A stretch of 49,919 bases of DNA from an uncultured Aquimarina sp. (GCA_947495425.1 CANLYR010000035.1:1-49919), one strand, 5' to 3'; numbered from the stretch's first letter, positions 8,862-17,828 are shown. Translations and numbers: made by a program. Notes: generated by a model not told the origin, from the letters alone.

Positions 8862-9461
8862 ATGAAGAATAAAAGTTTACTAGTATTGACAACCTTCGTG
8901 CTGACAACCATATTGAGTTGTGGTCCAATTGTACAAACCGTTAACATGTCTAATGAAGCGTTAGAGAGCTATAAATCGTTTGCGTATCTACCCAGTAGTA
9001 ATTTTGATGATTCAACTCTTGAATATAATGACAAAACAGTAGGAACTAAAGTTATTGAGAGGGTAAATTCGAATCTGATGAAAGCAGGATATACTCTTGA
9101 TCGTGAAAATCCGGATTTGTTGGTTTTAATTAGAACAATGGTAGACACCGAAACACAAACATATAAAGAACCAATTTATGCAAATTATCCATATGCTGAT
9201 CTTACTCCAAATGTGAGTCCCTATTATGATCCTTTTTATTTTACTAATTATTATGATTATAATCAAATCATAGGGTATGATACTGATGTATATAAGTATA
9301 AAGAGGGTACACTGATAGTAGATTTAGTAGACAGAAAATCTAAAAAAGTGGTTTGGAGAGGAACAGCTTCAGATCAAATATATAAAGGCAACAATTCAAA
9401 AGTTATATCAACGTATGTAGATGATATATTTGAACAATTTCCGAACGTAGCTGGATATTAA
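8862..9461 (+). CDS. DUF4136-family lipoprotein
   Basis: Predicted lipoprotein of 199 aa. A signal peptide ends in TTILSC, so Cys20 would be lipidated. The body matches the DUF4136 pattern: an early 'yksFayLPs' segment, a helix 'GTKVIERVNSNLMKAGYTLD', a 'NPDLLVLIRTMVD' strand, and a late 'GTLIVDLVDRKSKKVVWRGTASD' segment. The centre is rich in Tyr and Pro. The family sits in the outer membrane or periplasm and its role is unknown. It is a single gene, convergent with purL, sharing a hairpin terminator at 9478-9515. Confidence 0.85.
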   Translation: MKNKSLLVLTTFVLTTILSCGPIVQTVNMSNEALESYKSFAYLPSSNFDDSTLEYNDKTVGTKVIERVNSNLMKAGYTLDRENPDLLVLIRTMVDTETQTYKEPIYANYPYADLTPNVSPYYDPFYFTNYYDYNQIIGYDTDVYKYKEGTLIVDLVDRKSKKVVWRGTASDQIYKGNNSKVISTYVDDIFEQFPNVAGY

Positions 9462-9477
9462 AAGATCTGAAACTGTT

Positions 9478-9515
9478 AATAATTCATCGTATTTATAAAA
9501 GTACGATGAATTATT
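9478..9515. terminator. Shared convergent terminator (DUF4136 gene / purL)
   Basis: A perfect 14-bp stem (AATAATTCATCGTA / TACGATGAATTATT) with a ten-base loop. The right arm overlaps the purL stop codon. The T-run on the plus strand is modest (TTTG TTTTC). Confidence 0.7.
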
Positions 9516-12500
9516 TGTTTTCTAACCATTTTCTTGCATTTACAAAAGCTTCTAACCAAGGTGAAACTTCATCTTGTCTTCCTTTAGGGTAGTTAGCCCA
9601 GTTCCATTGGAAAATAGAGCGTTCTATATGTGGCATCATTACCAAATGACGACCTGTTTTATCACACATCATTGCTGTATTGTAATCTGATCCGTTTGGA
9701 TTGGCAGGATATCCTTCATACCCATATTTAGCGACAATATTGTATTGATCTTCAGAAAGCGGTAGATTAAATTTTCCTTCTCCATGAGAAATCCAAACCC
9801 CCAATGTACTTCCTGCAAGAGTTGATAGCATCACCGAGTTGTTTTCCTGAATCTTTACTGAAGTAAAGTCACTCTCATGTTTATGAGACTCATTGTGGAT
9901 TAATTTGCCATGTGTCTCATGGTCAGGATTAATTACCTCTAATTCCATAAATAACTGGCAACCGTTACAGATCCCTACAGAAAGCGTATCGTCTCTTTTA
10001 AAGAAGTTTTTTAAGGCTGTATTTGCCTTTTCGTTATATAAAAAAGCTCCGGCCCATCCTTTGGCAGAGCCTAAAACATCACTATTAGAAAAACCACCAA
10101 CAGCTCCTATACATTGAATGTCTTCTAAGGTCTCACGCCCAGAAATTAAATCGGTCATGTGTACATCTTTAACGTCAAAACCAGCCAAATACATAGCATT
10201 CGCCATTTCACGTTCAGAATTACTTCCTTTTTCCCTTATAATAGCAGCTTTTGATCTTGGTTTTGAAGTATCAAGCAAAGGTTTTCTACCCATAAAATGA
10301 ATAGGGAATTCGTAGTGCAAAGGTTGTTTAGTAATATTATCATATCGCTCCTTAGCAAGATTATTTGCTGTTTGTTTTTGGTCTAGTAAAAACGATGTCT
10401 TATACCATATCTTTCTTAAACTTTCGATGTTTAATGTGAAAGAATCTTCCGAGTTTTTTATGAGTACGTCTTCACCTTCTGTTACTTTACCTATGTTGAA
10501 AAATTTAATACCCTGTTCTGAAAGTATGGATTCTATATCAGTATTTAAAGCGCTTTGAAATACAATTCCTGAGTTTTCAGAAAATAATAATTTTATAGAA
10601 TCAGATTCTTGGATTGGAGTAAGATCGAGTTCTGCTGAAAGATTATTATCTGCAAAACATAATTCTAATAACGTGGTAATTAACCCTCCAGAAGCGACAT
10701 CATGTCCAGCAACAATGTTATTGTTTCTGATTAGGTCCTGGATGACATTAAATGTTTTCTTAAAACTGTTTGAGTCTTTGATATTAGGAACTTCAGAGCC
10801 TATTTTGTTAGCTATTTGCGCAAACGAAGATCCTCCTAATTTATGAGTGTCATGGGATAAGTTAACATAATAAATATCACCGCCATGCCTTTGTAAGACA
10901 GGTTCAACAACTTTTGTTATGTCATTACAATTGGCTGCAGCTGATATGATAACAGTTCCTGGTGCGATAACCTCTTCATCAGGATATTTTTGTTTCATGG
11001 ATAAAGAATCCTTTCCTGTGGGAACATTTATTCCTAAATCAATAGCAAAATCTGAAATTGCTTTAACTGCAGTATACAATCTAGCATCTTCTCCTTCATT
11101 TTTACAAGGCCACATCCAATTGGCTGATAGCGAAACTGATTGTAATCCTTCTTTAAGTGGTGCCCAAATTATATTTGTTAGTGCTTCGGCAATAGAATTT
11201 TTGCTTCCGGCTTCGGGATCAATTAACCCAGAAATAGGGGAGTGACCGATGCTTGTAGCAATCCCTTCTTTACTGTTAAAATCCAGCGCCATAACTCCAC
11301 AATTATTTAAAGGTAATTGTAGCGGTCCTACACATTGCTGCTTTGCTACTTTTCCTCCAACACAACGATCTACTTTGTTGGTTAACCAGTCTTTACAAGC
11401 AACAGCTTCTAGCTGTAGTACGTGTTCCAGGTAGTGTTGGAAATTGTTGATAGTATAAGTCACTTCATCATACTTGCGGTCTATGGTAACATCATTCATG
11501 ATGGTTTTAGGAGAACTCCCAAACATGTCTTCTAATGCCAAATCCATAGGGGTATCTCCTTTGGTTTTAGATGCAAAGGTAAAGCGATGATCACCAGTGA
11601 CATCACCAACCTGATACATAGGGGAACGTTCGCGCTCTGCTATGCGCTCCAAAGTATCAATATCTTTTTTTCCAATAACTAACCCCATACGTTCTTGAGA
11701 TTCATTACCTATGATTTCTTTTGCAGATAATGTTGGATCACCAACAGGTAGCTGATCAAGATCAATTTTCCCTCCGGTTTCTTCAACTAATTCAGAAAGA
11801 CAGTTAAGATGTCCACCAGCCCCGTGATCATGAATAGAGACTATAGTATTTTCTTCACTTTCGATCATGCCACGAATTGCATTGGCAGCACGTTTTTGCA
11901 TTTCTGGATTTGAGCGTTGGATAGCATTCAATTCAATACCACTACTAAATTCTCCTGTGTCTGCAGAGGATACAGCAGCTCCACCCATACCAATGCGATA
12001 ATTTTCTCCACCAAGAATCACAATTTTGTCTCCGGTTTCGGGAGTGTCTTTTAGAGCTTGATCGGCTTTTCCGTAGCCAATACCACCGGCTTGCATAATA
12101 ACCTTATCGAAACCTAGTTTTCTGGCGTGCTCTTTGTGTTCGAAGGTTAACACAGATCCCGTAATAAGCGGCTGCCCAAACTTGTTTCCAAAATCTGAAG
12201 CTCCGTTAGAAGCTTTTATCAAAATATCCATTGGTGTTTGATACAACCAATCTCTTTCTTGTGTAGCTTGTTCCCAAGGGCGATTATCTTCTAATCTAGA
12301 ATATGAGGTCATATACACTGCAGTCCCTGCGAGCGGTAAAGAACCTTTTCCTCCTGCAAGGCGATCTCTGATTTCACCTCCTGATCCTGTTGCTGCACCA
12401 TTAAATGGCTCTACAGTGGTAGGGAAATTATGTGTTTCCGCTTTAAGCGAAATCACACTATTAAACTCAGTTTCTTGATAAAAGTCGGGTTTATCCGCAG

Positions 12501-13176
12501 TTTTTGGTGCAAACTGAGTAACTTTTGGTCCTTTTATAAAAGCAACATTGTCTTTATATGCAGAAACGATATCGTTTGGATGCGTTTCTGATGTTTTTTT
12601 GATTAATTTAAAAAGTGAAGTTGGTTGCTCTTCTCCATCTATTACAAAGGTGCCATTGAATATTTTATGACGGCAATGCTCTGAGTTTACTTGAGAAAAT
12701 CCAAATACTTCTGAGTCGGTAAGTTTTCTACCTATTTTTTTGCTTACCCCATCAAGGTATTCAATTTCTTCATCATTTAAGGCTAATCCTTCGCTAACAT
12801 TATAGGCTGATATATCATCAATTGCCACAATTGCTTCAGGTTCAATATTAATGGTATAAATATTTTGATGTAATCCTTCATATTTCTGAAAAAGCATAGG
12901 ATCAAAATCAGTATGCTCTTTTGGTACTGCTAGAAATTCTTCAATCCTAATTATTCCTTTAATACCCATATTTTGAGTGATTTCTACAGCATTAGTACTC
13001 CAGGGAGTAATCATTGCGGCACGCGGACCTACAAAAAAAGCGTCAATAAACGCTGTAGATACTTTGGGTTGGTTGCCAAATAACCAAATCAATTTTTTAA
13101 TGTTTTCAGAAGAGATTTCATTGTCTGTTTGTACTGCAAATACCTTCTCTTTTTGGTTTCCGAAGAAATGAATCAT
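9511..13176 (-). CDS. purL: Phosphoribosylformylglycinamidine synthase (large, single-chain)
   Basis: Fourth step of purine synthesis: FGAR + glutamine + ATP to FGAM. About 1,221 aa, the single-chain form with synthetase and glutaminase domains. Seen: the N-terminal FVGPRAAMITPWSTNAVE motif, the ATP/FGAR motifs SVISLKAETHNFPTTVEPF and GAATGSGGEIRDR, a second AIRS-like half, and a C-terminal class I glutaminase with nucleophile Cys in VGICNGCQLFMELE and the catalytic HIE in MMPHIERSIFQW. The frame is open to 13212, but a TAAATTTG promoter element lies at 13210-13217, so the Met at 13176 (MIHFFGNQKEKVFAVQT) is the likely start. purC lies far off at 48837, so the purine genes are scattered. Confidence 0.95.
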   Translation of the reverse strand: MIHFFGNQKEKVFAVQTDNEISSENIKKLIWLFGNQPKVSTAFIDAFFVGPRAAMITPWSTNAVEITQNMGIKGIIRIEEFLAVPKEHTDFDPMLFQKYEGLHQNIYTINIEPEAIVAIDDISAYNVSEGLALNDEEIEYLDGVSKKIGRKLTDSEVFGFSQVNSEHCRHKIFNGTFVIDGEEQPTSLFKLIKKTSETHPNDIVSAYKDNVAFIKGPKVTQFAPKTADKPDFYQETEFNSVISLKAETHNFPTTVEPFNGAATGSGGEIRDRLAGGKGSLPLAGTAVYMTSYSRLEDNRPWEQATQERDWLYQTPMDILIKASNGASDFGNKFGQPLITGSVLTFEHKEHARKLGFDKVIMQAGGIGYGKADQALKDTPETGDKIVILGGENYRIGMGGAAVSSADTGEFSSGIELNAIQRSNPEMQKRAANAIRGMIESEENTIVSIHDHGAGGHLNCLSELVEETGGKIDLDQLPVGDPTLSAKEIIGNESQERMGLVIGKKDIDTLERIAERERSPMYQVGDVTGDHRFTFASKTKGDTPMDLALEDMFGSSPKTIMNDVTIDRKYDEVTYTINNFQHYLEHVLQLEAVACKDWLTNKVDRCVGGKVAKQQCVGPLQLPLNNCGVMALDFNSKEGIATSIGHSPISGLIDPEAGSKNSIAEALTNIIWAPLKEGLQSVSLSANWMWPCKNEGEDARLYTAVKAISDFAIDLGINVPTGKDSLSMKQKYPDEEVIAPGTVIISAAANCNDITKVVEPVLQRHGGDIYYVNLSHDTHKLGGSSFAQIANKIGSEVPNIKDSNSFKKTFNVIQDLIRNNNIVAGHDVASGGLITTLLELCFADNNLSAELDLTPIQESDSIKLLFSENSGIVFQSALNTDIESILSEQGIKFFNIGKVTEGEDVLIKNSEDSFTLNIESLRKIWYKTSFLLDQKQTANNLAKERYDNITKQPLHYEFPIHFMGRKPLLDTSKPRSKAAIIREKGSNSEREMANAMYLAGFDVKDVHMTDLISGRETLEDIQCIGAVGGFSNSDVLGSAKGWAGAFLYNEKANTALKNFFKRDDTLSVGICNGCQLFMELEVINPDHETHGKLIHNESHKHESDFTSVKIQENNSVMLSTLAGSTLGVWISHGEGKFNLPLSEDQYNIVAKYGYEGYPANPNGSDYNTAMMCDKTGRHLVMMPHIERSIFQWNWANYPKGRQDEVSPWLEAFVNARKWLENK

Positions 13177-13209
13177 TTTTTGGATAATTGTGTTGTGTTG
13201 AACAAGCTG

Positions 13210-13217
13210 CAAATTTA
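13210..13217 (-). promoter_or_regulatory. -7 element of purL
   Basis: Minus-strand TAAATTTG, an exact match to TAnnTTTG. No good TTTG is seen 19 bases upstream (an A-rich tract lies there). Transcription would begin near 13203, which rules out the longer purL start at 13212. Confidence 0.6.
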
Positions 13218-13359
13218 CTGTTTTCTAGATAATTTTTTGCATAAAATAAGGATTCAATACTAGAGTTATTCACCGAATTTTGAACAATGGTGAATAGATG
13301 GAATTTTTTTGTCTATGCTATGCAGTTGATGAAAAAAAAACAGGTTGTAAATATGTAGT

Positions 13360-14574
13360 TTACTCAGGTTTTCTTTCTAATAAAGCCATATAAAAACCAT
13401 CATATCCCGATTGGTGAGAAAGTATTTTTTTGTCTTTGATCATCGTAAAATTTCTACCCGCTTCTGAAGAAATGAATTTTTTCACCTGATCTTGGTTTTC
13501 TGAAGGTAGGATAGAACAGGTTGCATATACTAATTTTCCTTCGGGTTTTACCATTTTAGAATAGCTTTCTAGTATTTCAGATTGCGTATTTTTAATTTTA
13601 TCCAGAAATTCTGGTTGTAATTTCCATTTTGCATCAGGATTACGACTTAATACGCCCAAACCACTACATGGGGCATCGATCAGAACACGATCAGCTTTGC
13701 CGTGCAATTTTTTGATGTCTTTTGTACTTTCTATGACTCTGGGTTCAATATTATGCGCACCAGCTCTGCGTGCTCTTCTTTTTAGTTCCTTGAGCTTCTT
13801 TTCATAGATATCCATGGCGATTATTTGCCCTTTGTTTTGCATTAGGGCGGCTAGATGAAGTGTTTTTCCTCCTGCGCCTGCACAGGTATCTACAACACGT
13901 TGCCCTGGTTGAACATCTAGAAAATCGGCAACTAATTGCGATGAAGCATCTTGTACCTCAAACATACCATTTTTAAAAGCTTCTGTGCTAAAAACATTAG
14001 CTCTTTCTACTAGTTGAAGCGCATCTGCGTACCCTTTAATAAACGCTGTGTCTATATTTTCATCTTCTAGCACACCTCTTAACTTGTCTCTTGATATTTT
14101 TAAAGTATTTGCTCGTAGTACTACAGGAGCTTGTTGGTTTAATGCATTAATCTCTTTATCCCATATTGCGCTTAATTCTTTTTGACCTAGTTCATCCAAC
14201 CAATCTGGGATTGACTCTTTGTATTTTCGTATTTTGCTTAATTCATCAAAGCGGCCTTTGATACGTCGCGTAGGAGTAGGGACAATTTGCTTCCAATCTG
14301 GTAAAGAAATCCCTCTTAGTGTTGCCCACACGGCAAATATTCGCCATAAATTTTCTCTAGAAAAAGGATCTCTTACCTCTGCAATTTCTGCATATAAGCG
14401 TTTCCATCGTACTATTTCATATACTGTCTCTGCTACAAAACTACGATCGCGAGAACCCCATCTTTTATCTCGTTTGAGTAATTTTTGAACAACTTTATCT
14501 GCATAAGCTCCTTCATTGAATATTTCATTCAGTCCATCGATAACAGCAAAGACAAGGTTTCTATGTAAGCGCAT
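13360..14574 (-). CDS. RsmB/NOP-family rRNA (cytosine-C5) methyltransferase
   Basis: SAM-dependent m5C methyltransferase, 404 aa from the chosen start. Seen: motif I VDTCAGAGGKTLHLAAL near residue 225, motif IV RVLIDAPCSGLGVLSRNP with the PCSG cysteine, and motif VI LVYATCSILPSENQ with the catalytic TC cysteine. The N-terminal part resembles the RNA-binding region of RsmB-like proteins. The likely substrate is 16S rRNA, but the exact base cannot be told from the sequence. The frame runs to 14598; a -7 element at 14596-14603 argues for the Met at 14574 (MRLHRNLVFAV). It is single and divergent from the BNR-repeat lipoprotein gene. Confidence 0.9.
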   Translation of the reverse strand: MRLHRNLVFAVIDGLNEIFNEGAYADKVVQKLLKRDKRWGSRDRSFVAETVYEIVRWKRLYAEIAEVRDPFSRENLWRIFAVWATLRGISLPDWKQIVPTPTRRIKGRFDELSKIRKYKESIPDWLDELGQKELSAIWDKEINALNQQAPVVLRANTLKISRDKLRGVLEDENIDTAFIKGYADALQLVERANVFSTEAFKNGMFEVQDASSQLVADFLDVQPGQRVVDTCAGAGGKTLHLAALMQNKGQIIAMDIYEKKLKELKRRARRAGAHNIEPRVIESTKDIKKLHGKADRVLIDAPCSGLGVLSRNPDAKWKLQPEFLDKIKNTQSEILESYSKMVKPEGKLVYATCSILPSENQDQVKKFISSEAGRNFTMIKDKKILSHQSGYDGFYMALLERKPE

Positions 14575-14595
14575 TGTATTATTTTTTAAGGTCTG

Positions 14596-14603
14596 CAAAG
14601 GTA
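14596..14603 (-). promoter_or_regulatory. -7 element of the rRNA methyltransferase gene
   Basis: Minus-strand TACCTTTG, an exact TAnnTTTG match, 22 bases upstream of the chosen start at 14574. The -33 TTTG is not convincing. Confidence 0.5.
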
Positions 14604-14649
14604 TATTTTTGTGATCAAATACTATTATATTTGAGTATAATTATTGATA

Positions 14650-15714
14650 ATGAGGATATTTGTTGTTGTATTGTCTGTTTTGATCTTTATCTGCTGTAAT
14701 TCTGAAGACAAAATTGTCACTCATGATTTTTCTAATGTTAGGGTTGAAAACATCTTTAATGACTCTATTAAAATAAGAGCTATAGCGATTCATTATGATA
14801 CGTTATTGGGGTTTGGGTTTGATAGCGGATATGGTTTTATAGATTTAAAAACGAACAAAAGCAACCTTACTTATTTCACTCAAAAAGGGATAACAAAAAA
14901 TAAAAGTAACTGGATTGCGCAACAACGCGCTGTAGCTTTTACGAATACTTCTTTTTTTTGCCTTAGTATAGGCTCTCCTGCAAGGTTGAGAAAAATTAAC
15001 TTAAAAAATAGACAAGAGGAAATAGTGTATACCGAGTTGCATGAAAACGTATTCTATGACGCAATGGCTTTTTGGAATTACAACGAAGGAATAGCAATAG
15101 GAGACCCTACCGGCACTTGTTTGTCAATACTAATTACACGAGATGGTGGTGAGACATGGGATAAGATATCTTGTGAAAAATTACCCAAAACTTTTGAAGG
15201 AGAAGCGGCTTTTGCTGCAAGTAATGGTAATATTGCTATAGTAGGGGATAATACATGGGTAGTTTCTGGAGGGGTAAGATCTCGAGTATTTTATTCTGCT
15301 GATAAAGGAAAAACTTGGGAAGTTTTTGAAACTCCTGTTATTCAGGGTAAGCAGACTACGGGAATATATGCTGCTGATTTTTATGATGTAAGTAATGGAA
15401 TTGTTTTTGGAGGGGATTATACTAAACCAGAAGATAATATTGCAAATAAAGCCATTACCAAGGATGGGGGAAAAACCTGGGCATTAATTTCTGATGGGAA
15501 TGGTCCGGGATATAAAAGTTGTATTCGATACATACCCAATGGAGGTGGTAAAGAAATGGTTGCTGTAGGGTTTACTGGGATCTCGATTTCAAATGATTTT
15601 GGGAGTAGTTGGAAAAAGGTGAGTGAACAAGGGTTTTATACGTTAAGGTTTGTAAATGATAGCATTGCAATAGCAGCAGGTAAAGGTTTAATTTCAAAAA
15701 TAATCTTTAAATAA
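14650..15714 (+). CDS. BNR/Asp-box repeat lipoprotein (beta-propeller)
   Basis: Predicted lipoprotein of 354 aa. The signal peptide ends in VLIFICC, with a Cys-Cys pair as lipobox. The body has four Asp-box-like motifs of the sialidase/YCF48 propeller type: TRDGGETWDKIS, SADKGKTWEVFE, TKDGGKTWALIS and SNDFGSSWKKVS. Bacteroidota genomes often label such proteins 'oxidoreductase', which is not supported by any motif here; no catalytic residues of sialidases are evident. The ATG at 14650 is preferred to a TTG two codons earlier. Role unknown; a binding or assembly function at the cell surface is plausible. Confidence 0.8.
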   Translation: MRIFVVVLSVLIFICCNSEDKIVTHDFSNVRVENIFNDSIKIRAIAIHYDTLLGFGFDSGYGFIDLKTNKSNLTYFTQKGITKNKSNWIAQQRAVAFTNTSFFCLSIGSPARLRKINLKNRQEEIVYTELHENVFYDAMAFWNYNEGIAIGDPTGTCLSILITRDGGETWDKISCEKLPKTFEGEAAFAASNGNIAIVGDNTWVVSGGVRSRVFYSADKGKTWEVFETPVIQGKQTTGIYAADFYDVSNGIVFGGDYTKPEDNIANKAITKDGGKTWALISDGNGPGYKSCIRYIPNGGGKEMVAVGFTGISISNDFGSSWKKVSEQGFYTLRFVNDSIAIAAGKGLISKIIFK

Positions 15715-15765
15715 GGAAAGAATCATTAGTATTGATCTCTTTTACTACATAACTATCAAATTATA

Positions 15766-16212
15766 TCAATTTCTATGTCTTCGCTCTCTTATTTTTTCCA
15801 AAATACGTTTACTGAAGTCAGCTTCGGCTTTTAAGAGTTTTAGAATTTTTTCGTTAGACATGATTTTTTTTAGATCGACAATTAATTTTTTCTGTGATTT
15901 AGATTTTTGTTCTTCTGCGTCTAAATATGTATTTAAAAAATCCTCTGCTTGTTGATCACTCAATTCACTTTGACTATTATTAATTTCTTTTATAGCTCTT
16001 ATTATTTTGCGCTCTTGCTTCTTGAGTTTTTCGATAGTTGCCTCATGATTATTATAAATTGGCCAGAATTGTTGTGCATCTTTACTGCTTAAGTCTAATT
16101 TCTCTGTTATGTATGCTACTTTAAAAGCTTTTATTCTTTCTCTGGGGCCATTTTGAGCAGTAGAACAAAGTGTAGTAAAAGCGACACAAATAAGTAATAC
16201 GATTTTTTTCAT
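15766..16212 (-). CDS. Spy/CpxP-like periplasmic protein
   Basis: A 148-aa protein with a signal peptide (MKKIVLLICVAFTTLCSTAQ) and an all-helical, highly charged mature part. The features of the Spy/CpxP fold seen are ITEKLDLSSKDAQQFWPIYN, long Lys/Glu-rich helices and LxxQ-type repeats. Such proteins sense or chaperone misfolded periplasmic proteins. It is the third gene of an operon with an ECF sigma factor and a membrane protein (gaps of 9 and 31 bases), so it may serve as the periplasmic sensor of that system. That link is inferred from context only. Confidence 0.75.
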   Translation of the reverse strand: MKKIVLLICVAFTTLCSTAQNGPRERIKAFKVAYITEKLDLSSKDAQQFWPIYNNHEATIEKLKKQERKIIRAIKEINNSQSELSDQQAEDFLNTYLDAEEQKSKSQKKLIVDLKKIMSNEKILKLLKAEADFSKRILEKIRERRHRN

Positions 16213-16221
16213 ATGTTTTTT

Positions 16222-16752
16222 TTATTCTGTAAAGATAACCTCATCTTCCAAATAATCTTCGGATAAGTAATCCAATAAGATTTCATCATTTATTAATTCG
16301 TTTTCAAATGTTTCTACATAACTAATGTCATTTCCTAATAAAGAAATAATATCTGTACTGCTTAATTTAATATTACCTTCAATACAATAGGTATATATAT
16401 CAGCTACTTCGATATCATCAAAATCTAGTTCTGATTTTTTGTTAATTGATACAGAAATTAGTATTGCAATCATAGCTGCAATACCAGAGAAATATGTAAG
16501 ACTTTGTTTGTTGCTCAAAGAAAAGATTTTTCCTTTAGGTTTGTTAGTGATCGTTTTTCGTACTATAGAGGCATCAAGAGTATTGAAATAGTTATCTGGT
16601 GTTTTAAAACCTGAACTTATCTTTGTCTTTAACAATTCACTTTCTTCTTCAGCATAAAATAGCTTGTCAGAAAGATTTTTGTCAAAACTTTCAAAATAAC
16701 CATCAGGGATTGTAAAACCACTTTTATTGTTATGTAAATTATCTTTTTCCAC
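16222..16752 (-). CDS. Putative anti-sigma membrane protein
   Basis: A 176-aa protein of no family I can name. One membrane segment lies at about residues 85-103 (LTYFSGIAAMIAILISVSI). The N-terminal, presumably cytoplasmic part carries a duplicated motif SGFxxPDxYFxxxD at residues 11-23 and 47-59. The C-terminal part is acidic (DDIEVADIYTY, DYLSEDYLEDEV). It lies 31 bases after the ECF sigma gene and nine bases before the Spy-like gene, which is the usual place for an anti-sigma factor in flavobacteria. There is no visible zinc motif of the ZAS type. Confidence 0.65.
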   Translation of the reverse strand: MEKDNLHNNKSGFTIPDGYFESFDKNLSDKLFYAEEESELLKTKISSGFKTPDNYFNTLDASIVRKTITNKPKGKIFSLSNKQSLTYFSGIAAMIAILISVSINKKSELDFDDIEVADIYTYCIEGNIKLSSTDIISLLGNDISYVETFENELINDEILLDYLSEDYLEDEVIFTE

Positions 16753-16783
16753 TATATATATGACTTTTCAAATATTAAAAGGT

Positions 16784-17332
16784 TTAATTATTTTTAAGAT
16801 ACTCTTCTATTTTTTTAGAAGCTAAATGATAAGAAGCCTTTAGTGCTCCTTCACTGGTTTCTAAAATTTCTGACAATTCTCGATATTTCAACTCCTGAAA
16901 GTACTTCATATTAAATACCTGTCGTTGTTTTTCTGGTAATGTTGCGATAGCTTTTTGAAGCTTTAATTGAATTTGGTCACCCTCATAATACATATCGGCT
17001 TCAAGATTCTCTATTAGTTTGTGATTAAATTCTTCACTACTCATATTGTAGGTCTTTGCTTTCTGATTTAAAAAAGTAATAGATTCATTAGTTGCTATAC
17101 GATATAACCAAGAATACAACTTACTATCTCCTTTGAATTTTTTTATGTTTTTGTAGACTTTAACGAATACGTTTTGTAAGACATCATTAGTATCATCATG
17201 ATTTTTTACCATATTTCTAATATGCCAGTAAAGTCTTTGTTTATATAATGACACAAGTTTTCTAAATGCTTTATCGATGTCTCTATTAGATTGTAGATCA
17301 GCAAGTAGATTTTCTTCCTCTTGATTATTCAA
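16784..17332 (-). CDS. ECF-type RNA polymerase sigma factor
   Basis: Sigma-70 family, extracytoplasmic-function type, 182 aa. Seen: region 2 (DVLQNVFVKVYKNI, followed by KLYSWLYRIATNESITFLN) and region 4 (AIATLPEKQRQVFNMKYFQ, then YRELSEILETSEGALKASYH) with a short linker and no region 1 or 3. It is the first gene of a three-gene operon whose other members look like an anti-sigma protein and a periplasmic sensor, so it probably answers an envelope signal. The sRNA array begins about 100 bases upstream and points the other way; whether they are linked is not known. Confidence 0.9.
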   Translation of the reverse strand: MNNQEEENLLADLQSNRDIDKAFRKLVSLYKQRLYWHIRNMVKNHDDTNDVLQNVFVKVYKNIKKFKGDSKLYSWLYRIATNESITFLNQKAKTYNMSSEEFNHKLIENLEADMYYEGDQIQLKLQKAIATLPEKQRQVFNMKYFQELKYRELSEILETSEGALKASYHLASKKIEEYLKNN

Positions 17333-17440
17333 AGTTTATTGCGATGATTAAGATTATTATGATGTTTCTACCTATTGAGACTAATTTACTTAAAAAAGGT
17401 TTAATCAATTACATAAGTATGCATATTTAGTAGCGATAAT
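17333..17440. other. Intergenic region between sigma gene and sRNA array
   Basis: AT-rich, no reading frame of note. It should contain the promoter of the sigma operon (minus strand), but I find no clear TTTG-N19-TAnnTTTG there. An ECF-specific promoter is possible. Confidence 0.4.
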
Positions 17441-17535
17441 GAATAAAAATTGTAAGAAAATTAGTATTTCATTTGTAAGAAAATATATAGAAATATAATT
17501 AATAGGCATATTTTACAGATAAAATACATTTTTTA

Positions 17536-17566
17536 TTTGGTTATTTGAAATTTATGCATATCTTTA
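17536..17566 (+). promoter_or_regulatory. Promoter of sRNA copy 1
   Basis: TTTG (17536-17539), 19-base spacer, TATCTTTA (17559-17566). This is the Bacteroidota housekeeping promoter form with one change in the last base of the -7 element. Confidence 0.8.
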
Positions 17567-17576
17567 CAAAGTGAAA

Positions 17577-17618
17577 ATGAGTTATAGCTTTCATTTCCTC
17601 CAAGATGAAAGCTTCTAA
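17577..17618 (+). other. 13-codon micro-ORF inside each sRNA copy
   Basis: ATG at 17577, tandem stops TAA TAA at 17616-17621, peptide MSYSFHFLQDESF. The same ORF occurs at 17870-17911, 18164-18205 and 18459-18500; copies 2 and 3 have Pro for Leu at residue 8, and copy 3 has a silent Tyr codon change. No Shine-Dalgarno is seen, but flavobacteria rarely need one. The ORF overlaps hairpin 1 fully, so conservation cannot tell RNA from peptide function. It could be a micropeptide, a leader peptide or chance. Confidence 0.25.
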
Positions 17619-17676
17619 TAAAAGTGAGTTTTAATTTTAGAGTAAGCCCCTAAATTAAGATGATTTGTGTGAAGAA

Positions 17677-17701
17677 AAAGAGTGCGAGAGCACTCTTTTT
17701 T
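17677..17701 (+). terminator. Terminator of sRNA copy 1
   Basis: AAAGAGTGC - GAGA - GCACTCTTT followed by T. A nine-bp perfect stem with a GNRA tetraloop. The A-run before it would act as a T-run on the minus strand too. Confidence 0.9.
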
Positions 17702-17828
17702 ATTTTCCAGTATTTGACATGAGTATAATCATAAATAATTCAAATTGTAAGTAAATTACTACTTTTATAGTATTTTTTATTTATTGTTACTGCTAAAAAA
17801 CATTATTTACAGATAAAATGCATTTTTA

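Larger units (their letters stand above)
17570..17701 (+). ncRNA. Small RNA, copy 1 of 4
   Basis: Inferred transcript of about 132 nt between a TTTG-N19-TATCTTTA promoter and a terminator. Three hairpins are visible. Hairpin 1: AGCTTTCAT (17586-17594) with ATGAAAGCT (17605-17613), closed further by U-G and U-A pairs, leaving the loop CCUCCA. Hairpin 2: TTAATTTTAG (17631-17640) with CTAAATTAA (17650-17658) and the loop AGUAAGCCC. Hairpin 3: the terminator. Two loops thus show C-rich bases, a design seen in regulatory RNAs that pair with G-rich mRNA sites. I do not recognise the family; Flavo-1 of Rfam should be tested. The core also holds a 13-codon ORF, treated separately. The exact 5' end is inferred. 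Confidence 0.82.

Noticed and set aside
10919..11245. 108-codon plus-strand frame opposite purL
   Set aside because: Antisense shadow of conserved PurL sequence; no start signal or homology.
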